DNA of 64,000 nt from Amphirosellinia nigrospora (GCA_004123355.1 SCHM01000004.1:2232001-2296000); one strand, 5' to 3'; positions 45,394 to 57,160 are shown, counted from the first letter of the stretch. Translations and numbers: made by a program. Notes: generated from the sequence alone by a model not told the origin.

Positions 45394-46769
45394 ATGTCTC
45401 TTCGAATTGCATCTCACCCAGCACTAATAGCGTCTCGCCGAGTGTCTGCCATCGTATCCCACATCCCACATCCCCGTCCTCTCCCGAATATCAGGTCAGC
45501 CGTTATTAGTCCTGTCGGCATCCGTCGACGTTTCTCGTACACAATGGCCCCAGTTCCTTCCACCATGAAGGCCGTCCTTATTAACAAGACGGGCGGCACG
45601 GAGGTCTTGGAATACAAGACCGATGTCCCTGTGCCCACGCCTATTGATAGTGATATTCTTGTAAAGAATGACTTCCTTGGCGTCAATTTCATTGACACGT
45701 AAGTAGCCGTTATTATACTCTTATCACGTCCGGTTCCCTTTCCACTCCCGTGTCTTTTAGTTTTAAGTTCTCGCCGTAATGTCTAGAATGAAGCAGCAAA
45801 ATCAGACTCCCCAATTAAAAGGGGAGATTTTCTTCGGAATGAGTTGATAATTATTATAGAGGGGAGGGAAGAGAAAGAAGGGGGGAAACCGCGCGTTCTA
45901 CCGTCTCTCTGACAGTATTTTATAGATACTTCCGCAGCGGTCTCTATCCGGCGCCCCAATTCCCTTACATCCTCGGCCGCGAGGGAGAAGGGACAATTGT
46001 CGCCGTCGGCAATGGCGACACGCCGGGCTTCAAAGTCGGTGACCGTGTCGTCTACATGGGGGAGCGCGCGTACGCTGAATTCACCTCGATACCGGCTGAT
46101 AAGGCCGTCAAGGTACCCGCATCCTTCAAGCCAGGGACGGCGGCCGCCACCCTCCTACAGGGTCTGACGGCGCTGACGCTCGTGCGCGACGCGCACGCCG
46201 TGAAGAAGGGCGACTGGGTCCTCGTCCACGCCGCGGCCGGCGGCACGGGACTGTTGTTATGCCAGCTCCTGAAAGCCCTCGGCGCGAAGACCATCGGCAC
46301 CGTCTCGACGCCCGAGAAGGCCGAGCTCGCGGCGCAGAACGGCGCCTCGCACGTCATCAACTACAGCCACGAGGACGTCAAGGCGCGCGTCCTGGAGCTC
46401 ACGGGCGGGCAGGGTTGCATCGCCATCTTCGACGGCGTCGGCAAGTCCACCTTCGACCTCAGCCTCGAGTGCGTCGCGCGCAAGGGGAGCGTGATCTCTT
46501 TCGGCAACGCCTCGGGCGCCGTCCCGCCGATCACCATCATGAAGCTCGCGACGAAGAACGTGCGTCTCATGCGGCCTACGCTGTTTAACTACGTCACGAC
46601 GAGGGAGGAGTTTACGGGCTGGTGCGAGGAACTGTTTAATTTCATTGAGAAGGAGGGATTCAATGTCCGTGTGCACGAGGTCTACCCCCTTACTGAGGTG
46701 AAGCGAGCCCATGAGGATCTGGAGGGCAGGAAGACGACGGGCAAGTTACTTATTGACCCGTCGAAGTAG
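45394..46769 (+). CDS. Quinone oxidoreductase (zeta-crystallin type), MDR family
   Basis: NADPH-dependent quinone reductase of the medium-chain dehydrogenase family, related to yeast Zta1. Exon 1 45394-45698, a 227-bp intron, exon 2 45926-46769; 382 residues, frame intact. The N-terminal GroES-like domain has NDFLGVNFIDTYFRSGLYP and LGREGEGTIVAVG; the Rossmann motif is AAAGGTGLLLCQL; the family segment TALTLVRDAHAVKKGDWVLV and the end GKLLIDPSK are present. No zinc-binding Cys pattern, as expected for this class. Upstream of the conserved start MAPVPSTMKAVL (45544) lies an in-frame Arg/Ser/His-rich extension from 45394 that looks like a mitochondrial presequence, so two products are possible. 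The middle of exon 2 is much richer in GCC/GCG/CTC codons than exon 1. Confidence 0.93.
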
Positions 46770-47472
46770 AGAGGTTGGGTGGCTCGTTGATCAGGGATCG
46801 CGAGCTCTTGTTATTCAATTACTACATGTAGGTTATAATTGACCCAATTCAAAGTCTGACTGAACTTTGCAAAAGTCTACACTTTTTTCGTCCGGATGCT
46901 CAGTATCGCTTATTATTGAGTTCGTATAAAGGAGTGGGAAGAGTACATAGAAAGCCTGCCTTCTTATTCCCTCTCTCCCTCTATCACTCCTCACAGTTAC
47001 ATATTGTTCATTAGTCCTCCGATTTCCATTCACCAATTACTATCAATATTATCTTCACTCAGAATGCAATTTATGCTAACTTTATAAGATAGCAGCAACC
47101 TTGAAGCACCTAGGTCAGAAGATCTCATAAACGCTACTCTCGCCGCTCCGCCTCCTTACTGGAAGTCGTATTCTTAACATATTAAAAATGAGATATCATG
47201 TAGATATATATATATTAATATCGTACCTCAACATGTATCCGATTTAGCGAATATAAAGCTCAAATGAAGTAGCTCCCCTCCTAGTTTATCACTGGCCCTC
47301 CACTCCTAGCTTCACATTGCTTTCTATTCTTTGCAGCTATATAAAAAGAAGTCAACGATGGAAAACCTCTCGATAGAATAGTATAGGGGTAAAAGAACTA
47401 TTCACCACGAATAGTCAAGGGAGAAGGAAACAAAAATGAAACAGTAAATCGCACGAGAAGGCTGCAAAAGAA
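46770..47472. other. AT-rich intergenic region
   Basis: No gene. Includes runs of TATATA near 47205 and an RNA polymerase III neighbourhood at its right end. Confidence 0.5.
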
Positions 47473-47520
47473 AGATCTGACTTCACCCAGACTTAAACTG
47501 AAAAGCTTCAACACACTAAA
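47473..47520 (-). pseudogene. Degenerate partial copy of tRNA-Val
   Basis: AGATCTGACTTCACCCAGAC and following bases align with the 3' two thirds of the intact tRNA-Val 80 bases away, including the T arm and part of the anticodon arm. Nearly all of about 15 differences are transitions. The acceptor 5' half and D arm are not found, so it cannot fold into a tRNA. Confidence 0.6.
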
Positions 47521-47561
47521 TAGAATAACAAATTCTATAAAAATATATGAAAGAGAGATCT

Positions 47562-47634
47562 GATTTCGCCCGGACTTGAACCGGAGACCTTCAGTGTGTT
47601 AGACTGACGTGATAACCAACTACACCACGAAACC
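47562..47634 (-). tRNA. tRNA-Val (anticodon AAC)
   Basis: 73 bases. The acceptor stem GGTTTCG pairs with CGAAATC (one G-U); the anticodon stem TCAGT/ACTGA encloses the loop CTAACAC with anticodon AAC; the T arm contains GGTTCAAGTCC, a good B box. No intron. A T-rich stretch lies beyond the 3' end on the minus strand, as needed for polymerase III termination. Confidence 0.95.
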
Positions 47635-48204
47635 ATACTTATTATCCGCTTAATAGGTTACCATGTCTCCAATGCAGTGAGGTGATAACCAAGCTGGGGA
47701 AGTCGTGATTCGAAATGGGCTTGTTATCTCAACGCCGTGTGAGTGGTAGGCTAGGTCGGAGTTCGTTAGATCCCCTAGCTACGCAGTTTTCTAAGACTAT
47801 TCACAATACGTTCCATATTTATATCTGCCTCTAGGGAGAACAATATTTGGGAATTTTCTTTCTGATTAATTCTAGCTCTTTTCCCTCTCTCTAGGTCGTT
47901 TCCGCTTTGCTCCCTCAATGCATATTTTGATAGTGCTTCCTATAGCTAATAGTCCCATTATATAATCCTGTATATCGCTAGTTTCTCTAGGCTTCGCTTG
48001 CGAGGCAGTGCTAGTATCGTTGGCCGTGTGCTCGCCACACACGTCGATTAAGAAGAGTTCTTTAAACATCTAGAGTGGGCTCTGCCACTCCTCAGTGCCT
48101 TCAAAAGTATGTAAATGTGGTCTTCAATTATTAAAGTATGAAGTTTCAATAAGATGATAGAAGTGGGTATTAGCTAAGTAAAATGAGCAGGTAATAGTTC
48201 TCGA
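47635..48204. other. Intergenic region
   Basis: tRNA upstream flank and 3' flank of the membrane-protein gene. Nothing recognised. Confidence 0.45.
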
Positions 48205-48836
48205 TTAGGATTCAGTTCTATCGATGGGTTGGTTTTTGTCCCGAGAGGACGAGGTATTCGTGAGCTCCACGTCGTTAGCCGGTGCTGATGTTGTACTATT
48301 ATTACAAGCAGCGCAAAAGCCGATCATAACAAGGATGCAAAGAAGCCAAACTGCAGCGCCGATTGCAGCACAAGCTGCAATAATCTCGCCAAATACCATC
48401 CAAGCCCCTCGGATGCTATCGCGTGAGCTGTAGTTATCAAATGAGAGGGTATAGTCAGCCCACGACGCAGCCCAAGCCCATCCCGTTATCCAAAAAATAA
48501 CACTTAGGAGCTGGCCGATTGCAAAGACAATGCGGTAATAGAACTCGGGTGCGTAGTGCTCTGTAGCGAGCATGCCGCCGTAAACGAGCCATGTCCAGAT
48601 TGGCTATAAATGATTAGTTCCTAAAATGCTTAGTGCCAGCAAAATAGTGAAGGCCTTACGATAAACAGTAAGAAACCTGTGACGCTTGAATCGTAGTAAT
48701 AGTTGCCGGATATTGATTGAGCGTAGGCGGCCAGGGCTAATACGGCGGCAGATAGCAGTATTATCGACGCTATAAGGAATCTGAAGAACCTGGGACGTCT
48801 GGGAGCCCCGCGAGCAACGAGCCCACTTGCCGGCAT
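48205..48836 (-). CDS. Four-transmembrane MARVEL-like membrane protein
   Basis: Exon 1 48660-48836, a 56-bp intron, exon 2 48205-48603; 191 residues, frame intact. Four hydrophobic helices: FFRFLIASIILLSAAVLALAA, GFLLFIPIWTWLVYGGML, RIVFAIGQLLSVIFWITGWA and a long last helix around AACAAIGAAVWLLCILVMIGF. Cytosolic N-terminus basic, C-terminus polar with Ser/Thr/Asn. This topology and the WxxxW-like aromatic pattern between helices fit the MARVEL-domain family of plasma-membrane organisers (Nce102-like in fungi). Sequence motifs alone do not prove the family. Confidence 0.7.
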
Positions 48837-50254
48837 ATCTAGGACGTGTGTATGATGATGATGGACTTTTTAGGTGGCTTTCAACTTAGGAGGTAGAGAC
48901 TCAGAGCAAAAAGGGGGCGTCAAAGAGATGCGACATTTCCGAGAATTAATTACTAGGAACTGCTTAAAGTTCAGATCAGTTCACATGTTGCCTAAGTGGC
49001 ATGTCTCGGGGTTAAGAGCGAGCCTGAGAAGGGAGCACCCAATGCGGCTGTTTGTATGTTTCACGGAAACTCTCTTCTGACCCAGTATGAGCATAACTGT
49101 CTTAGGTATAGTCGCCTGGGCTCGAATATCGTACAGGCTGTGCCAAGGATACACAACTGCGCTAATCATGATCAAGCTGCATGAATATCAGCCACAGACC
49201 GTTCTAGACGCGGTATCAGGCGATGCGTTAACAACATGGCATGTATGTTTGAAGTTTTCACAGTCCGATTACGCAGCGAAAGACATGGAATTGGCCGTGC
49301 CTTATACGAAAATTACATGGACCTCCAGAGGAATACGCACGGTGTTTTCTTTAAGCAAACAACTATCTACACTTGAGGGTTGGTTGCACGCACTCGATAG
49401 GTCACCGCAGGCTGTGCCTCAATATTCGGTATTTATTACCGAATATGCTTCTATCTGAATCTATAGTGACCATATGGGTATGTGCCACGAAGTCATGAAC
49501 AAAGACATCTATATATATCGGCAGTCCCAGAGACCTTCGCGCAACAATAGTACACGTACAGGACAATCATGCTATTCGTGGACAGCAGCATTGCGATTAT
49601 GCTAAATGAACGCTACGGAATATATCGTATAAAACCGAATGTGAAAAACATCCTGTTTGTAAAACTAGACATGATCAGTATGAGAATAATTAGAAGTAAT
49701 TAGGACAACAAGACCTAAAACCCTGGCCGGTTGTGGAAGAACCTGACAAACTCACCGGCACCGCAATAGAAGTAGAGGGCAGTGCATGATAAGTCGTTCA
49801 TGGCAGGGACCGCACATTTGTGTCATAATACCCCTACCTCAAAAGCCACGATGGCAGGTCGAGGTTCGAAGCATACAGGCCGGAGCAGCAGCAGTAGACA
49901 AGCAACAAGGTTGCACCAGAGAATTCGCACCTACCTGCTCCCACGCCCTTTACGATAAGACGCTACTAGGTAGCACCTACAGGTAGCACCTACCTCCGTT
50001 TCTAAGGTTTGAATGTTGGGTACCTACCTCAGATATTAAACGTCGAAGCTTCATGTTAGTGTTAGTAGGTCCTGTCTCGTGCAAGCCGAGAGCTGTCCAT
50101 CTCTATGGTGTAAGTCTCCATCTTCGCATTGCACACCAACAAAATTGTGTTGGCTAGGTACTATCTAACATCCCCACAATCATAAATCACTGTAGCGACA
50201 GGCAGAAACCCTATTTCCATGTCTGGTTGAGCTTTGTTCCTTAGCTTTGTGGCG
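48837..50254. other. Intergenic region
   Basis: A 123-codon frame at 49087-49458 lacks family features and is probably chance. TACCT-type motifs cluster at 49968-50035. No other feature. Confidence 0.45.
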
Positions 50255-53007
50255 ATGAAATCCGACGATAGCACCTCTGGCTCGCCGCCACCAGACCAGT
50301 ATGGTCGCGACAACTATCTAACAGTTAACTCCCAAACAAGTCCCCTCTATTTCTTCACACGAATGAACGGTTCCATTCCTAAACCAACACCGGATGTTGG
50401 GCCTAGTGGTTTAACAACTGATGCCTCCCTTCCTCGGCTTCGCCTTCCAACTGTTGGCCCCAAGAGCAGCTCGAGGAGTCCAAGGAATCTACCGATTTGT
50501 TAGCCCGCGTGATCCAATGTGACAACATCAACTCAAAGAGCCACTATCAGATGCCACTCGCACATTATGAAGCCCGCAGGCGCCTTGGCGAGTTGAAGCT
50601 TGATCTCCCAGCCCTATCCAGCGATCCAGATTACGACTGCTGTGAGCTTGCCAGCGCTATCCAGAAGCAACGACAACCAAATCTTCGTTGTGAAACATTT
50701 CCATTAGAAAGAAACATCGCCAAAGATGAAGGGCTAGTATTTTCCGATTCAGTCCGTCAATTCAGAGAAGAACTTGATCAAATAATGCATCGTCAGAAGC
50801 TTGATGTACCTAAAGACGCAATGAATTACCTCGCTCGTGCTCTTCAAGACGACTGGTCTAACAGTGAGAGCCATCGATTCCTAGAAGAAGCGATGGTACA
50901 TCGAACTGTATGTTTGACTTGTAGCGCTCCCTCCTTTTTCTTGACTCACATGCCTTAGTTCGTGCGTAACCTGGCAGTCACTCCTCCACTTAGCCCATAC
51001 ACGGAGCACGAAGACTTCATTCCGGACATCAGTGCCTGTGAAATTCCCATCGCATCTGATTTAAGTTCAATGCTGAGTGACGAACTGGAAGTAGCCGAGT
51101 TAGCTGTCTTGCACAAGGAGCATGAGCTCGATAGTCCATCGATTCTCGACGCCGATATTGTTCAGTTGTCTCCTTCATTGGACCCCCGAGAATCTCTTAT
51201 AGAGCTACCGAAAATTAGTTCGATTAAGATGGAAAGTCCTCTACCGCCGATGACCTCTCCGTTTCCAGATACTCGCGAAGGAGTTAACATTCCGACACTT
51301 CTGAAGAGTATGGACATAGATCATGCGCTATCAAATTCAGGATCCTCGGTGATAGGTGATTTGAAAACCGATGACCCGGATGGCGCTCGTGACCTCAACC
51401 TTAAGACTATGATGGAAGAGAGTGCAACAACTGTGTTAAGAAGCATCGAACAAGAACAAATTAGCATCACAGAAGCTATAGCTCGAGTTGAAGTACCTGT
51501 CCTGGACTTTTCCATTCCTGATCCTGAGTGGCAAAAACTTCCCATGGATATTTGGGTTCAACTAAAGTGGCTACACGAGTCATATAACATAAAGATACCG
51601 CCTTGTCCAAGGCACTCTCGGACAGACTCGAAACTTCGTTGGCTTCCGTTTTTAAAGCACATTGATCCGCAAACATTGACAAAAGAGAATATTGATTTCG
51701 AGGGAGATCTATTACAATCTATCAATTTCCCAGATGTCAATGAGGTCCCAATTAGTTCAAACTACGTATGGAAGCGACAGGGTTTGGCCATCTTGCGCGA
51801 GCCAGAGGGCGAAGAATATATCGAGGAAATAGTGCCACCCTTGAAGATTCTGTCTGATCTGGCAAGTATTGCTAGAAAAAGGCGACTTGAAATAAATGCA
51901 AGAGAGGTTAGTATGAGTTCTTCACTGGGGTCGGACTCACCAGTCAACCTTGTTGTGCCCTCTCGACAAAAGCAGTCAGCCAATCTTTTACTCGGCACGG
52001 AATCAAACTCGGCTGTTTCAACTTTGCTTTCGAATTATATTGATTTACGTATGGCAAAGCGCCGCAAACAAGACAAGAGCTCATACTTTACATCCACATC
52101 CACATCCAGGCCTGAAGTTGACCCAAAAGCATCATCAGTGCGAGAACCACTACGGCCAGAGGAGAACAACATAGGTCTATCTAAGATTACAGAGCGATCA
52201 CAGAAACAAATAAAACTACAAGCTCCATGCCCTAGACTAGATGTCCCTAAAGCGCCGACAAAGCTCATCAAAGGGTTGACTCTTAGTCGAAAGTTGTTTT
52301 TTGGCCTCGAAGAACTCTACCCTAATGCCGAGATTATTGAACGCGATTTCGACCGATGGAACACAGTCGTTGCGGGCTCAACTCTCGTATCACCCCTTGC
52401 AGCCGAGGCAGACGTTATAATCTCCCCTGCTACAGGAATCATTGTGACAACGCTACTCAACGTCATTCAGAAACCGCCAGCTGGCCATGGGACTCTGTCC
52501 TTGATTCGCGAGCGTATCAGTCGCGTGGCAATGCGTTACGAGCGACTGGTCGTACTCGTGTCCGAAGCGAACGCCGTAGATGAAACGATGCGTGACTTGA
52601 CAGGCTCAGAGACTACAGCGTATGCAGAATTTGTTAGTTTTGCTGCAGGCCTTAATTATAAGGTTGAAGTGTTCTATGTCGGAGGCGGAGAGGACACATT
52701 ACTGAAATGGCTTGTTGCCTTAGTCACTCATCATGCGCCCGAGGCTACTGAAAGTCAACATCATCTTATCCAGGATGAGACACAGTGGGAGGTATTTCTT
52801 CGCCGTGCGGGCTCCAACGCTTATGCGGCGCAAGCTATTCTCGGCCGTCTTAAGCTTAACGACGAAGAGAGCGAGTCCTCTAAGTCTGGCTTGTTCGCAT
52901 TTATAATGATGACGGACGTTGAGCGACTGCAGCGTTTTCGGGAACTGATAGGTGGGGAGAGTATGCTGAATAGAGTCAATACGACGTTGGCGACGAAATG
53001 GCGTTGA
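50255..53007 (+). CDS. Zip2/SHOC1-like protein (DUF7102-like) with XPF-type C-terminus
   Basis: Exon 1 50255-50907, a 51-bp intron (50908-50958), exon 2 50959-53007. One C is missing from a C4 run near 50458; with it there are 901 codons. The first two thirds are acidic and low in complexity (PPLSPYTEHEDFIPD). The last 250 residues look folded: EADVIISPATGIIVTTLL, RISRVAMRYERLVVLVSE, KVEVFYVGGGEDTLLKWLV, then FLRRAGSNAYAAQAILGRL and GLFAFIMMTDVERLQRF. This is the order of an inactive ERCC4/XPF nuclease fold followed by tandem helix-hairpin-helix units, as in meiotic Zip2/SHOC1. I see no ERKxxxD catalytic motif. By analogy it could act with a Spo16-like partner in crossover formation; this is inference from pattern, not a detected domain match. 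Confidence 0.6.
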
Positions 53008-53235
53008 TAAGCCAACCTCGTGTTTGCTCGCTTGATGGTTCGATTGTTGCTGGATTTATTGATTGCATTACGAGCTGCTGATGGATTCAAATAATATTGG
53101 CTACGCTGGGACTCTACCATGGCAGATATCCCGATCTAACTCAACGCTTTAAAGAAAGCGCATTTGATGTCAGGTAACTTTGTTGCTATAAAGCTGGGTA
53201 TCATATAATTATGGCTTCTACTCGAATATTTCCTC

Positions 53236-54684
53236 CTACAAATGCTCTTCGATCCCACTTGGAAGCCCTGTAACGCTCCATATCTTCAAGCTACTTTCTT
53301 TATTTCGCCGCTGCATCCAGGGTAGTCTACCTTCAGGACCATCGGTCTCACTGCCGCTTTTGCTGTCATCACTGTCCTGCTCGGAACCGTTGCCGTGGCT
53401 CCTGTGACTGCTACCAAGTGATCCGTGGGGTTCTGGGTCGTCGTTTTCATTTGGAAACTCCCACGATCCGGCACACGTCGCAACGACCGTGCCACTAGAA
53501 TGTAGACAGGTACTGCCTACGGTAGATCGATGCGCGGCCCATTCCCAGGCGGGTGCATGAGCGCCTTCCAAACATCCAACACGCTCCCATACCTTCACTA
53601 TGCCACTTGACGTTCCAGACCATACCTCGAACCCACCGTCTTCATTTGTTCCTGGGAATACATCACAGGCGACCCTTTGGTTTCCTAACGCGTCACGCCC
53701 TGTTAGGTAACCGAGTAGCTTCCCGGTGACACGCACGTCGTAGATTAGTGCGCCGTGGGACTTGCGCTCGCAGATTACTAGATACCGGCCACAAGGGCTC
53801 CACGTTGTCTGGGTTATACCATCGCCGCCTATGCTTTCAACCCGGCTCGTCTTCTCCTCAATAGCGCTCTCTCGCACAGCAGCCGCGATGCTCCAGGTAG
53901 CGACACACTCTCCAGCTTGCGCAAAGTCGTACAGCCCAACCCATCGGGTCCACGTCCCAGCTGCAACAAGGCTCGCGCCATTGCCTGTATCCATTGGCTG
54001 CCCGCCTAGTGCTGAGACTGTACCTCGCATACCAACACCTCCCCCCTTTGATAAGTGCCGCTCCGAAGGAATCGTGCGAATCCGCACCACTGGCTCTTGA
54101 CCTGTACGCTGAACATCGAAGCGCGCTAAAAGGCTGCGGCTTCCCGCTATGAAATGCGAGCCTGGTGAGGGCCAGAGCAGCGACGTCGCGGTGAGGAACG
54201 TCTCGCTCCGGGCCTTAGTGAAGGGATAGGAAGATATAGGCGACTGCGCACTTGTAGATGCCGAGGGCGACGAAGGGGCCAAGTAGAACAGTTGGAGAGG
54301 GTGGTCTCGAGCCGAGACTAGCAACTGCTGCGTCCAGGGCTCGGCGAGGGAGAAGTATGGCGCCCCCGATAGCACATTGCTTGGTTCGGGAAGCTGGAGG
54401 TGTGCTTGAGGTCTTAGGGTGAGCTCGTCCTCCGAGGAGAGGAGATCCTCGGGCAATATATACCCAGCAACCAGATTTGTAGAGGAGTATGTCAACAACG
54501 TTGTTCCATCTGCGGTCCATTGTGCGCTCTCGAAGTAGCTGAGCAGATCGTCGTGCGGCTTGATGAACTCGTCCCCATCGTCGCTGGCTTTGGATGAGGA
54601 TGATTGAGTGGGATATCCAGCTATGTTCCCTGTTGATGCCACGAGCCTGACCTTACTCTGTGAAGACTCATCCTGCGTCCCCAT
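53236..54684 (-). CDS. WD-repeat protein, Swt21/WRAP53 (TCAB1) type
   Basis: Single-exon gene of 482 residues with an intact frame. WD-like blades are visible from AQWTADGTTLLTYSSTNLVAG through TQTTWSPCGRYLVICERKS, VWSGTSSGIVKVWE and an acidic insertion before SLKIWSVTGLP at the end. The order and the segment ALGNQRVACDVFPGT resemble the fungal Swt21 family, related to WRAP53/TCAB1, which binds scaRNAs in animals; yeast Swt21 is linked to mRNA splicing. The Ser/Asp/Gly-rich insert near residues 410-455 is disordered. The call to this subfamily over other WD proteins is good but not certain. Confidence 0.78.
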   Translation of the reverse strand: MGTQDESSQSKVRLVASTGNIAGYPTQSSSSKASDDGDEFIKPHDDLLSYFESAQWTADGTTLLTYSSTNLVAGYILPEDLLSSEDELTLRPQAHLQLPEPSNVLSGAPYFSLAEPWTQQLLVSARDHPLQLFYLAPSSPSASTSAQSPISSYPFTKARSETFLTATSLLWPSPGSHFIAGSRSLLARFDVQRTGQEPVVRIRTIPSERHLSKGGGVGMRGTVSALGGQPMDTGNGASLVAAGTWTRWVGLYDFAQAGECVATWSIAAAVRESAIEEKTSRVESIGGDGITQTTWSPCGRYLVICERKSHGALIYDVRVTGKLLGYLTGRDALGNQRVACDVFPGTNEDGGFEVWSGTSSGIVKVWERVGCLEGAHAPAWEWAAHRSTVGSTCLHSSGTVVATCAGSWEFPNENDDPEPHGSLGSSHRSHGNGSEQDSDDSKSGSETDGPEGRLPWMQRRNKESSLKIWSVTGLPSGIEEHL

Positions 54685-55431
54685 TGTGGTGAAGCAAGCT
54701 CGAACCCCAAGTAGTTGTCCATGAGCTAGCTTGCCATGTTGTTGCTTGGGTGAAGCTCCTTATCGATACTAAAAACATCCCCAACTAGACTAAAGTTGGT
54801 ACTATGCTGCAGGGACTCGATTATTGCTGGGGCATGCAGCGTCATTGTGGGTTGATTCGGCTCCCCTGGTATCCACTTTTGCCGCTAACACTCCCCGTTT
54901 TGGGTAATGACAACTCTCAGGTACCCCTGGCTACCGATGTACTTGGTAGCCTCGGTAATTACCGCACTACCTTTAGGTATAGGTGATAAGCTAGGTACTT
55001 AGAGTAGATACCTGCAGGTAGCTCTGGTGAAGTAGTCATGGGGTCAATGTCGCCTGGCCTTGATGAGCTACATACAAAGTACACCCATCCTCAAAAGCAA
55101 GACTACCTAGGAACAGAAGAGTGAAGCTATTCTAACTCAGCATTTACTCCCGTCCGCCGACCGGTTGGGAGTGCTAGCCTGCCACCTGCCTGCCTGACTG
55201 ACTACGGCACTTAGACTACATGTAGTTCCAACCTTGTCGATCACCCGCAACTTCCCCTGGCGATTGATCTTCCTTTCAGAACCACACTCAACATTTTTTT
55301 CCCAAGGAATCATCAGAGCGGGCACCCTCTCCGTACTATCTTCTTCACGCATTGGAACTTGCGAAGTTCACCAATACCACAACCAACACCGATATCAAGG
55401 TCTAGAAAGATACTGCGAGTGATACTCTGTC
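54685..55431. other. Divergent intergenic region
   Basis: Shared upstream region of the WD gene (-) and PQ-loop gene (+). Several AGGTA/TACCT words, including GGTACTTAGAGTAGATACC near 54993 and CCTAGG near 55107. No gene. Confidence 0.5.
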
Positions 55432-56595
55432 ATGGAAGACCGCTGCCAGTTGCTCCGCGAGGGCGGCTTCGCCAATTTCTTCATCTCCATGTGTGTAGCT
55501 CTCGCGCGCCTCCCTCACAGTCGACCCACGGCCGTGCATGTTTAGATGGTGAATGTTGCTGACTGACGATTTGTTGTGTAGCCTCATACTGCTCGGGATC
55601 ATGCTCTCCTACGTCACACAACATTACCGAATCATTTCTCGTGGCTCCTCCGAAGGCATCTCGCCCTACTTTGTCCTCCTCGGCGTCACTTCTGCCAACG
55701 CCCAGTTCGGCAACATCTTGTCCCTCCCGCGTCGCGCGCCGATGTTGCGTGCTGCAAGGAAGTCAGCCCCTTCGAGTGTACGGCTGGTTTGCTGGGTATC
55801 GCACAGATCGGCACCCAGTGGGTGTGCTTCGCCATCATGTTAGCACCCCTCCTCCCCTTGACCACAGTTGCTCCCTCCAGCTTTGCTAACTTGTATAAAC
55901 AATAGCCTCGTCTTGTTCCTCGTCTTCTTCCGCCGCGACGACGCCGATATCGCCGATGAAGAGCTTGAACGCGATCCCGATAAGCCTTCGTGGAGAGTAG
56001 CCCTGATCGTAGGCGGCGTTTGCCTGGTGCATGGTCTTTTTGTTGTCATCGTCTCCGCTGCTCTTGCCTTTGGCGCTCCCTCGTACCTGGGTGCCTGGGC
56101 CAATGTTCTTGGGATCATGGCAGCGGTGCTTGCGGCCGTTCAATACATACCCCAGATTTGGACGACATACAAATTGAAACATGCTGGTAGCCTTAGTATC
56201 TTGATGATGACGATTCAAACTCCTGGCGGACTTCTCTTCGCGGCTAGTCTAGCTGCGCGACTGGGCTGGGCAGGTTGGAGCTCCTGGGGTGTCTACGTAC
56301 TGACTGCCTTCATGCAAGGTATCGTATTAACGATGGCCATCAGATATGAGTGGCCGTCTTATGGAAGATGCAGTGCAAGTCCATTGCCCCAATCTCCTCC
56401 ACAACGACCAGCATACGGTCGACGGACAACCCCCGGGTTTTGCCGTCCCCTGGTCCGTATTCGGCACATCTACACGCATATGGCGAGACGCAGGAAGAAA
56501 TTGAGCGCGCCCTGGACCGCGAGAGCGTACAGGGAGTTGGAGAAAATCAACCATTGCTAGCGCCAGGTGGTATTGGTAGCTCGGGCACGCGATAG
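55432..56595 (+). CDS. PQ-loop repeat membrane protein (frame interrupted)
   Basis: Seven-helix protein of the PQ-loop/MtN3-related family, which includes lysosomal or vacuolar amino-acid exporters. Exons 55432-55490, 55582-55838 and 55906-56595. First PQ-like region: LILLGIMLSYVTQHYRIISR then GSSEGISPYFVLLG; second: VLAAVQYIPQIWTTYKLKHA then GSLSILMMTIQTPG. The second PQ pair (IPQIW) is intact, whereas the first site reads TQHYR in place of the usual PQ. The frame changes at a C3 run near 55723 and again after AIRYEW near 56355; adding one base at each gives 336 codons. The tail has YGETQEEIERALDRE and ends in a disordered stretch at 56595. Substrate unknown. Confidence 0.8.
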
Positions 56596-57160
56596 TCACG
56601 TGTGGGCTTTTCAAAATCGCTTCATTTAATAATGTGACAGGATAATCTCACTGGCCGCTTCTCTCTTTCTGTTCTTTTTCATCTATTCAAAGTGTCACTA
56701 TGATATCACTGTGGGCATGTGTTCTGTAAATACGCACGCGGCTCGCGAGGTGAAACTAAATCCAACCGGCTATTCCTTTACACAGCAACATTCTGGGACT
56801 TACTACTACTGTATGAGGTTAAAATGGGAACATCTTGATGTTATTTGTACGATTGTTCGTGACTAACCCTTCGGATTGAGTACAGTAGCTAATAAGCAGC
56901 AATGTTACCAGGACTCTGGCCTGGCGATTGGTGAATGTTTATGGACTATGCGGAGTATCAGCAACCTCCGAAGAATGATCGGATATTCACTTCACCGAAC
57001 AACCATGATTAGGCCACCACTTGTTTTAATATGGACAAGAATGGATTCGACGTTTAAAAGCATACGCTATCTATCTGTCTACCGCAGTACGCCGTAAGGA
57101 TGATCGTTCACTGTTGTGGGCCCACTGATAGGGAGCCTGAAAATCCGGGGTCGTGTCAGT
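56596..57160. other. Convergent intergenic region
   Basis: No gene; 3' flanks of the PQ-loop gene and the hypothetical gene. Confidence 0.45.

Noticed and set aside
46257-46712. 151-codon minus-strand frame and 109-codon plus-strand frame in the quinone oxidoreductase
   Set aside because: Shadows caused by the high GC of the exon; Arg/Ala/Asp-rich without real motifs.
49087-49458. 123-codon frame between the four-TM protein gene and the Zip2-like gene
   Set aside because: No family features, no intron structure and overlapping frames of similar quality.
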